DNA of 9,540 nucleotides. Source: JAKBEU01 sp036172095 (GTDB lineage: Bacteria > Patescibacteriota > Microgenomatia > UBA1406 > GWC2-37-13). Below, piece after piece: positions 5,497-9,540 of the stretch. The stretch's first letter is position 1. Each line of letters starts with the position of its first letter. The stretch covers positions 1 to 9,540 of the forward strand of contig JAVHSH010000030.1 in assembly GCA_036172095.1 (NCBI GenBank), given 5' to 3'. Made by a program: the position numbers and the translations under genes. The notes under the pieces are model-generated. The model searched no databases, was not told the origin of the DNA, and worked only from the letters and a program-made list of their open reading frames with translations.

Positions 5497-6678
5497 ATGA
5501 AATTTATCTTCCAAACAATGCCGGCGTATGGACACTTAAATCCTATGCTTGGAGTTGCGAGCGAACTTATAAATAGAGGTAACAAAGTAACTATTTATAA
5601 TGTAGCTGAGTTCAAAGACAAAATTGAAAGCGTAGGCGCACAGTTTAAAAAACTTCCCTTAGGGACAGATACAATTGATCTGCGGATTCTACACAATGCA
5701 GTGAATATTGCAGAATTAAGTTTACGAGCTACAGAGCTTTTAGCAGATCCATTAATAAAAGAAATTGAAGAGGAGCGCCCTGATTGTTTAGTACACGATT
5801 CTCTTAGTTTATGGGGGAAAATTGTCGGCTTATATACAAAGCTCCCAACAGTCGCTTTGGTTCCCAGCATGGCGATAAACTTGAAAGTAATTCTAAGTCA
5901 GACACCCTTCCTCATGAATGACTATAAATATATCGCATCTCATCCGCTTAGATTTCTTAATATTATGCGGCGATTTCATAATATATATACAAAGAAAGGA
6001 CTTATTCCTCCTTTTACAACAGATATATTTTCAAACTCTGAAAAGTTGAATATTGTTTTTACATCTCGTCATTTTCAGCCTCTCGAAAAAAGTTTTAACG
6101 AAAGCTATAAGTTTGTGGGGCCAATTATATATGACAGGCAAGAAAAGCAGCTAAACGCAATAACAGAAAGTGATAAACCCATTATTTACGTTGCACTTGG
6201 CACTATTTATAACGATAAAGTTGAGACGTACCGTTCAATAATCCAGGCATTAAAAATGATTGGTTGTCCTTCATATATATCGATCGGGAAACATATCAAT
6301 ATATCCGACCTGGGAGCAATTCCGTCTCATATACATATAGCTCCCTATCTTCCGCAACTTGAGATGCTGAAAAGAGCATCACTTTTTATCAGTCACTGCG
6401 GTATGAACAGCGTAAACGAAAGCCTTTATTTTGGTGTCCCACTCCTTATGCTCCCAATTATTCAAGAACAGAGAATAAATGCAACAAGAGTGGAACAGTT
6501 GGGAGCGGGAATATATCACAAAAAACAACCCATCAATATTCCTCAATTTATTGAATCAATAAACGCTCTCCTTCAGGACAAGAAGTATAAACACGCAGCT
6601 GATATAGTTAGCAAATCTCTATCTTCATGTGGGGGAGCAAAGAGGGCGGCAGATCATATCCTTCACTTCATTTCCTAA
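5497..6678 (+). CDS. GT1-family glycosyltransferase (MGT/UGT type, GT-B fold)
   Basis: 393-residue cytoplasmic glycosyltransferase expected to move a sugar from a UDP- or dTDP-sugar to a small acceptor. The N-terminal domain opens with P9-A-Y-G-H13-L-N-P, where His13 is the usual catalytic base of the family. The C-terminal nucleotide-sugar domain begins near the strand I-I-Y-V-A-L-G-T. It carries the donor-binding signature H300-C-G-M-N-S through E308 and G313-V-P to P320 and Q323-E-Q325. Length is normal for macrolide-glycosyltransferase-like enzymes, with no signal peptide or membrane helix. E324-Q325 stands where many members have D-Q, a conservative change at the sugar-contacting position. 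The next gene is a SAM methyltransferase, so the two could decorate one metabolite or lipid, though each has its own -10 box. The acceptor cannot be told from the sequence. Confidence 0.87.
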   Translation: MKFIFQTMPAYGHLNPMLGVASELINRGNKVTIYNVAEFKDKIESVGAQFKKLPLGTDTIDLRILHNAVNIAELSLRATELLADPLIKEIEEERPDCLVHDSLSLWGKIVGLYTKLPTVALVPSMAINLKVILSQTPFLMNDYKYIASHPLRFLNIMRRFHNIYTKKGLIPPFTTDIFSNSEKLNIVFTSRHFQPLEKSFNESYKFVGPIIYDRQEKQLNAITESDKPIIYVALGTIYNDKVETYRSIIQALKMIGCPSYISIGKHINISDLGAIPSHIHIAPYLPQLEMLKRASLFISHCGMNSVNESLYFGVPLLMLPIIQEQRINATRVEQLGAGIYHKKQPINIPQFIESINALLQDKKYKHAADIVSKSLSSCGGAKRAADHILHFIS

Positions 6679-6693
6679 TTGGCAATCATATTT

Positions 6694-6709
6694 TTCGTGA
6701 GGAGACGAA
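6694..6709 (+). repeat. Small perfect hairpin before the methyltransferase gene
   Basis: TTCGT (6694-6698) and ACGAA (6705-6709) form a five-base stem with loop GAGGAG. No T-run follows, so it is not a normal terminator. It lies just upstream of the -10 at 6728, where a regulator could bind. The evidence is weak. Confidence 0.25.
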
Positions 6710-6727
6710 TAATTCCATCACATCATC

Positions 6728-6733
6728 TATAAT
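6728..6733 (+). promoter_or_regulatory. -10 box of the methyltransferase gene
   Basis: Perfect TATAAT nine bases before the ATG at 6743, the same spacing as at the glycosyltransferase gene. It predicts a leader of zero to three bases. No convincing -35 box is seen. Read-through from the glycosyltransferase gene 64 bases upstream is also possible. Confidence 0.5.
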
Positions 6734-6742
6734 AATTGGCAA

Positions 6743-7366
6743 ATGCATCAACTGGAAAAAAATAGTATTGAGGAGTTTAGTAAATGGGCAGATAACTACG
6801 ACAATCCATTTACATCAATTACCTTTCGACAAACAAACGCTAAAATTGTTCAGCTTCTAAATCCAAAACAGAATTCTTCTTTTTTGGATGTCGGTTGCGG
6901 TTCTGGGATATTAATCAAGTATCTGCTTGACATAAATAAAGGGATAAAACTATGTGGATTGGATATCACTCCAAAAATGGTTGAGGTTGCAAAGAAAAAA
7001 TTTATCAATGAAAAAAATGTTGAGATCACATTGGGCTCAGCAGTAAAAATGCCTTATAAAGACAATTCGTTCGATTATGTTACGTGTGCAAGTTCTTTTC
7101 ATCATCATCCAGATCCCTTACAATCGGCAAAAGAAATGGTGCGCGTATTAAAGCCTGGAGGAAAACTTCTTATTCTTGATATGTGTATCGAAGGATTGCT
7201 ACGAAAGATACTATTTAAGGTTGAAAATATTTATCATAATGAGGGAAAGGTATTTAGACTCACCAATAAAGAAATGTATGATCTGTATGAAAAAGTTGGA
7301 TTAGCTCAGATTGCACAATCAACTTTTCTCTATTTCACACTCATTACCGAAGGTGTGAAGCTATAA
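6743..7366 (+). CDS. Class I SAM-dependent methyltransferase (Methyltransf_11/UbiE-like)
   Basis: 207-residue Rossmann-fold methyltransferase. Motif I, which binds SAM, is F-L-D49-V-G-C-G-S-G55. Motif II ends in the acidic residue D74 (C-G-L-D-I-T) that holds the ribose hydroxyls. M-P-Y-K-D-N-S-F-D-Y-V is motif IV, followed by a His-rich segment F-H-H-H-P-D-P, and motif VI reads V-L-K-P-G-G-K-L-L-I-L-D. The N-terminal F-S-K-W-A-D-N-Y-D is the usual cap of Methyltransf_11 enzymes that act on small molecules. The C-terminal lid is short (about 60 residues). The start is the ATG nine bases after a good -10 box. It follows the glycosyltransferase on the same strand, which suggests joint modification of one product. 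The substrate is unknown. Confidence 0.88.
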   Translation: MHQLEKNSIEEFSKWADNYDNPFTSITFRQTNAKIVQLLNPKQNSSFLDVGCGSGILIKYLLDINKGIKLCGLDITPKMVEVAKKKFINEKNVEITLGSAVKMPYKDNSFDYVTCASSFHHHPDPLQSAKEMVRVLKPGGKLLILDMCIEGLLRKILFKVENIYHNEGKVFRLTNKEMYDLYEKVGLAQIAQSTFLYFTLITEGVKL

Positions 7367-7431
7367 GAATTTTTTAAAACCAACCCATCACACTGAAAAA
7401 CCACTTAACCAAAACTACCATTTATTACTTG

Positions 7432-7448
7432 AACAACAGGTGTTTTTT
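7432..7448 (+). terminator. Weak candidate terminator after the methyltransferase gene
   Basis: AACA (7432-7435) and TGTT (7441-7444) can pair around a five-base loop and run directly into six T residues (7443-7448). The stem is only four base pairs, so this is marginal as an intrinsic terminator. It is placed correctly between the convergent methyltransferase and GNAT genes. Nothing else is visible in the 122-base gap. Confidence 0.25.
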
Positions 7449-7488
7449 CCATTTGGTTTAGCTAGTTTTAGTGCTTATATGAGAACTT

Positions 7489-7974
7489 CTACATTAATGC
7501 CTTTCTATACCAGATAACTTCAAATGAATTGCCACCGCCTTCAATATAATACTCTTTTTCTTTTTTCATTTTTGCATACCCATTTTTTTCATAGAAACTT
7601 TGTGCCATTTTTTGTTGCGTGGATGTTTTAAGTTGTATTTCGCTCATTTTATTTTGCTTAGCCGCATCTTCCAATCTATGTATTATTTGCTGAGCATAGC
7701 CTTTTCTTCTATGGTCTGGATGGACTCTCATTCTTCTTATTTGCGCTATATTATTGGGCATTTTTCTATATCCTCCAATTGCGACAATTTCATCACCTAT
7801 TAACCCTACTAAAAATTCTCCACCATTAAAATAGTGGCCCTCCATATCATCAAAATCTGCTTCCCACGGTCCACTTCTATATCCGATTTCAGAATGAATA
7901 GATGAAAGCTTATAAAGCTCCTTAACCTTTTCTTTATCAGTAGATTTATACCTTCTAATCATTAAGTCAGACAT
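7489..7974 (-). CDS. GNAT-family N-acetyltransferase
   Basis: 161-residue single-domain GNAT protein, expected to transfer acetyl from acetyl-CoA to an amine on a protein, peptide or small molecule. Motif A is clear: M82-R-V-H-P-D-H-R-R-K-G-Y-A, with the pyrophosphate-binding loop R89-R-K-G92-Y-A94 matching Q/R-x-x-G-x-G/A. The preceding strand V-A-I-G-G-Y and the motif B segment S-F-Y-E-K-N-G-Y (about 126-133) are typical. The ATG at 7974 is favoured because a strong extended -10 lies exactly six bases upstream, predicting a leaderless message. An internal ATG four codons later would still give a full domain. It is the last gene of a minus-strand group but has its own promoter. The acceptor is unknown; proteins of this size include antibiotic, polyamine and ribosomal acetylases. 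Confidence 0.87.
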   Translation of the reverse strand: MSDLMIRRYKSTDKEKVKELYKLSSIHSEIGYRSGPWEADFDDMEGHYFNGGEFLVGLIGDEIVAIGGYRKMPNNIAQIRRMRVHPDHRRKGYAQQIIHRLEDAAKQNKMSEIQLKTSTQQKMAQSFYEKNGYAKMKKEKEYYIEGGGNSFEVIWYRKALM

Positions 7975-7980
7975 ATACGA

Positions 7981-8015
7981 AGTATATCAAGCAGTTCTAA
8001 TATCGTCCATTTGGC
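7981..8015 (-). promoter_or_regulatory. Promoter module, copy 1 (GNAT gene), extended -10 with TATACT
   Basis: Read on the minus strand: TGGACG (8004-8009, four of six matches to TTGACA), a 17-base spacer, then TGA-TATACT (7981-7989), an extended -10. Exactly six bases then precede the ATG at 7974, so transcription should start at or beside the start codon. Thirty of 35 bases match the promoter at 8676-8710. Confidence 0.65.
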
Positions 8016-8060
8016 ACGTCGTTTTGTTGGCTTTGATTGACTATGTAGGAACTTTTTATA

Positions 8061-8669
8061 CTAAAGTTGGCTTACAATCTGTTTAATCATGCTATCTAAA
8101 TTACTTGGTTCATTTCTCCAAAAAATTTCATATATTCTGAAGTTATTTTCAAAAACAAGAACTTTATCTTCGCCCCCCATACTTGCCCTTGAATAGTAAT
8201 ATGCATGAATAGGAAGATAGCTATCCGTTTTTTCATTAGCGTGTCTTAATAGTTCTGTTATATCCGTTAAATAAGCTGGATAAACGTCTATTTGAATTTG
8301 CTCACCGGAATAGCCTTCATATAGTGGTTTATAATGTGGTCCCAATATTACTTTACAAACTTGACCTTTATTTGCTTTTGTTTCTGTATTTCCAAAAAAG
8401 GAGTTCGTTGGTTCTTGAATATGATAGCCATCGGGCAGCTTGATTGTAAAATCACATAGATCCTTTTCCTCTATTTTATTTAAAAGTTTAGGGCTAGGTA
8501 CAAGAAAGGGTTTATCGTTTGCAACGATATTCGATTTATTAGGTAAGTCAACCAGTGCTTGATACTTTACTCCGAAAATGAATGCGATGATAGGAAGCGC
8601 CATAAATAGAATTAGAGCTATTGTTTTTGAAAGACGAGTAACCGTGGTTAATTGTTTAGGAAGAGTCAT
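8061..8669 (-). CDS. Exported, N-terminally anchored protein of unknown function
   Basis: 202-residue protein I do not recognise as any named family. A short basic N-terminus (K5, R12, K15) precedes one hydrophobic helix at about 16-33. The helix has no lipobox cysteine and no clear signal-peptidase site, so it should act as an uncleaved anchor with the rest outside the membrane. The outer part begins with an Asn/Lys/Pro-rich linker (about 40-65) and then a mixed alpha/beta domain. It has only two cysteines in that domain, C72 and C105, which could form a disulfide. Residues such as L-P-D-G-Y-H-I and I-Q-I-D-V-Y look like beta strands. The ATG at 8669 is supported by an extended -10 six bases upstream. 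Proteins of this build are common in Patescibacteria, but no function can be given. Confidence 0.75.
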   Translation of the reverse strand: MTLPKQLTTVTRLSKTIALILFMALPIIAFIFGVKYQALVDLPNKSNIVANDKPFLVPSPKLLNKIEEKDLCDFTIKLPDGYHIQEPTNSFFGNTETKANKGQVCKVILGPHYKPLYEGYSGEQIQIDVYPAYLTDITELLRHANEKTDSYLPIHAYYYSRASMGGEDKVLVFENNFRIYEIFWRNEPSNLDSMIKQIVSQL

Positions 8670-8675
8670 ATCTTC

Positions 8676-8710
8676 AGTATATCAAGCAGTTTCAACATCG
8701 TCCATCCGGC
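8676..8710 (-). promoter_or_regulatory. Promoter module, copy 2 (exported-protein gene)
   Basis: Same layout as copy 1: TGGACG (8699-8704), 17-base spacer, TGA-TATACT (8676-8684), six bases, then ATG at 8669. The five differences from copy 1 are in the spacer and upstream of the -35, while both hexamers and the TGn element are identical. This predicts a leaderless message. Confidence 0.65.
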
Positions 8711-8714
8711 CTAC

Positions 8715-8728
8715 CTCAATTTATTGAG
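8715..8728. repeat. Palindrome upstream of the exported-protein promoter
   Basis: CTCAAT (8715-8720) and ATTGAG (8723-8728) form a perfect inverted repeat with a two-base centre. It lies about ten bases upstream of the -35 at 8699-8704, a typical place for an activator or repressor site. It could instead help end transcription of the membrane-protein gene that stops at 8754. An imperfect second inverted repeat (GGTCAA at 8735, TTGATCC at 8748) sits beside it. Confidence 0.3.
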
Positions 8729-8753
8729 CATTTCGGTCAAGGCCCTTTTGATC

Positions 8754-9407
8754 CTAATAGTTTAGCTTTGTGTTTATTATATATCTATTTTTTGTAGGGA
8801 CAAAATAAATATTCCTTTTTTTATTTTCAATAACCTTTAAAGAGGTGCTGTGACTATGTATATACTTATACACTTCAGCTCCAGCAAAACTACTTATAAG
8901 CGAGAGTGCTGTCCCAATAAGAAATATATTCTCAATAACTCTCCATAAACTATTTTGTTGCTGCTTTTCTCCATTACTATCTTTGATTTTGACTACTTTT
9001 AAAACTAACCATCCAACTACTAGTTCGTAATGACCAATTGCAAAACCAGTCGCCATGATTATACGTTCTAATATCCCAACAATTCTTGGTAGCCAGGAAG
9101 CTTGGTGAAGTTTATTAAGGTCCACTTTTGAGTTATCCTCAGATTCTTTATCTGTCACAATCTTCAAATCACACATTGATTGATTACCCCACATTAATCC
9201 CATAACTAAATGAATAACCAGATCTGATATGGTGCTAAAAATTGAGATCGACATGAACAGGTTTAAGTAGGATCCAAGCATAAACTCACTATTCCATAAA
9301 ACGAGAAGAAAGAAAGTTGAAATGAGAAGAATATAGAATATCACCTTATTAAAGATTTCGTTAAAAAAATCATGAAATCCATAGTCCTTTATATGATAGT
9401 GATTCAT
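8754..9407 (-). CDS. Multi-pass membrane protein of unknown function
   Basis: 217-residue integral membrane protein with about four hydrophobic segments: 21-38, 43-72, 108-138 and 158-177. A hydrophilic loop lies between the second and third (about 76-104), and the C-terminal tail of about 35 residues is basic. The third segment contains V-G-I-L-E-R-I-I-M and G-H-Y-E-L-V-V-G-W-L-V-L-K, followed by F-L-I-G-T-A-L-S-L-I. This helix-loop-helix pattern resembles the C-terminal half of DUF3307-type membrane proteins (L-E-R-x-L-I, A-I-G-F, A-K-S, I-G-T), but this is a by-eye likeness and not a firm assignment. The ATG at 9407 has a TAGTAT eight bases upstream and no Shine-Dalgarno site. It lies between the exported-protein gene and tRNA-Gln, all on the same strand. 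Confidence 0.72.
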   Translation of the reverse strand: MNHYHIKDYGFHDFFNEIFNKVIFYILLISTFFLLVLWNSEFMLGSYLNLFMSISIFSTISDLVIHLVMGLMWGNQSMCDLKIVTDKESEDNSKVDLNKLHQASWLPRIVGILERIIMATGFAIGHYELVVGWLVLKVVKIKDSNGEKQQQNSLWRVIENIFLIGTALSLISSFAGAEVYKYIHSHSTSLKVIENKKRNIYFVPTKNRYIINTKLNY

Positions 9408-9415
9408 GGCGATTG

Positions 9416-9421
9416 ATACTA
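9416..9421 (-). promoter_or_regulatory. Candidate -10 box of the membrane-protein gene
   Basis: TAGTAT on the minus strand (five of six consensus matches) lies eight bases before the ATG at 9407. A partial -35, CCGACA, is found upstream at suboptimal spacing. Transcription from the tRNA-Gln promoter could also run into this gene. Confidence 0.35.
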
Positions 9422-9464
9422 ATTTTATGTTGGGCGTGTCGGTCTATCTTTTTTTCGTACAGTT

Positions 9465-9540
9465 TGGTTGGGGAGCTAGGATTCGAACCTAGAGTCGCGC
9501 TGATCCAAAGTCAGGCGTGTTACCGTTACACTACTCCCCA
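9465..9540 (-). tRNA. tRNA-Gln (anticodon TTG)
   Basis: Read on the minus strand the gene starts at the window edge with TGGGGAG and ends with the matching CTCCCCA, discriminator A and an encoded CCA (9465-9467), 76 bases in all. The T arm is CTAGG, TTCGAAT, CCTAG. The anticodon loop is C-T-T-T-G-G-A, giving anticodon TTG for glutamine; the outermost pair of the anticodon stem appears to be a C-C mismatch. The U1-A72 first pair is the usual feature of bacterial tRNA-Gln. It lies just upstream of the membrane-protein gene; its own promoter would be outside the window. Confidence 0.93.

Noticed and set aside
7407..7470. AACCAAA/TTTGGTT and AAAACTA/TAGTTTT complementary arms between the methyltransferase and GNAT genes
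   Set aside because: The two arm pairs are not in an order that allows one continuous stem and the loop would be about 40 bases, so a stable structure is unlikely.
8050..8068. AACTTT/AAAGTT hairpin over the stop codon of the exported-protein gene
   Set aside because: A six-base AT-rich stem with no T-run on the minus strand; too weak to call a terminator.
7489..9540. Small genes in one orientation with a repeated intergenic motif, suggesting an integron cassette array
   Set aside because: The repeat lies at the 5' end of genes and contains promoter elements; there is no attC-like paired-arm structure, no integrase, and no repeat at the third gene.
9465..9540. tRNA-Gln as the attachment site of an integrated element
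   Set aside because: No integrase gene and no second copy of the tRNA 3' end is visible in the window.

Overview
This window looks like a piece of a small, AT-rich bacterial chromosome. The best guess is a Candidate Phyla Radiation (Patescibacteria) type genome. That guess rests on short intergenic gaps, many small stand-alone enzymes, a single-pass exported protein of a style common in those genomes, and a near absence of Shine-Dalgarno sites. TGA ends the tag gene, so this is not a lineage that reads TGA as glycine. The placement is inference. No gene-free stretch exceeds 300 bases; the longest (971-1199) holds two promoters and a possible 16-codon leader ORF.

Layout. 1-207 (+) is the 3' part of a YruB-type glutaredoxin, convergent with 215-970 (-), a DUF4239 membrane protein. 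1200-1889 (+) is a SerB-like phosphoserine phosphatase whose 3' end overlaps tail-to-tail by 42 bases with 1848-2972 (-), a divergent purine nucleoside phosphorylase. The phosphorylase lies downstream of 3039-3851 (-), a type I phosphoribosyltransferase; together they look like a purine (probably adenine) salvage unit. Divergent from it, 3990-5453 (+) is a tight three-gene operon: DUF1801, DUF1697 and 3-methyladenine DNA glycosylase I (tag). Next come a GT1-family glycosyltransferase (5497-6678, +) and a class I SAM methyltransferase (6743-7366, +), each with its own -10 box. The right end is a minus-strand group: a GNAT acetyltransferase (7489-7974), an anchored exported protein of unknown function (8061-8669), a four-helix membrane protein (8754-9407), and tRNA-Gln(TTG) at the window edge (9465-9540).

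The most unusual signal is regulatory. Several genes have a good -10 hexamer only 6-9 bases before the ATG, with no Shine-Dalgarno site, which predicts leaderless or nearly leaderless mRNAs. The GNAT gene and the exported-protein gene share the same 35-base promoter module (30 of 35 bases identical), both with TATACT six bases before the ATG. A 16-codon ORF before serB has the same six-base geometry.

Most genes are recognisable housekeeping or accessory enzymes. I do not see a CRISPR array, an insertion sequence, a phage module or an obvious new defence system.
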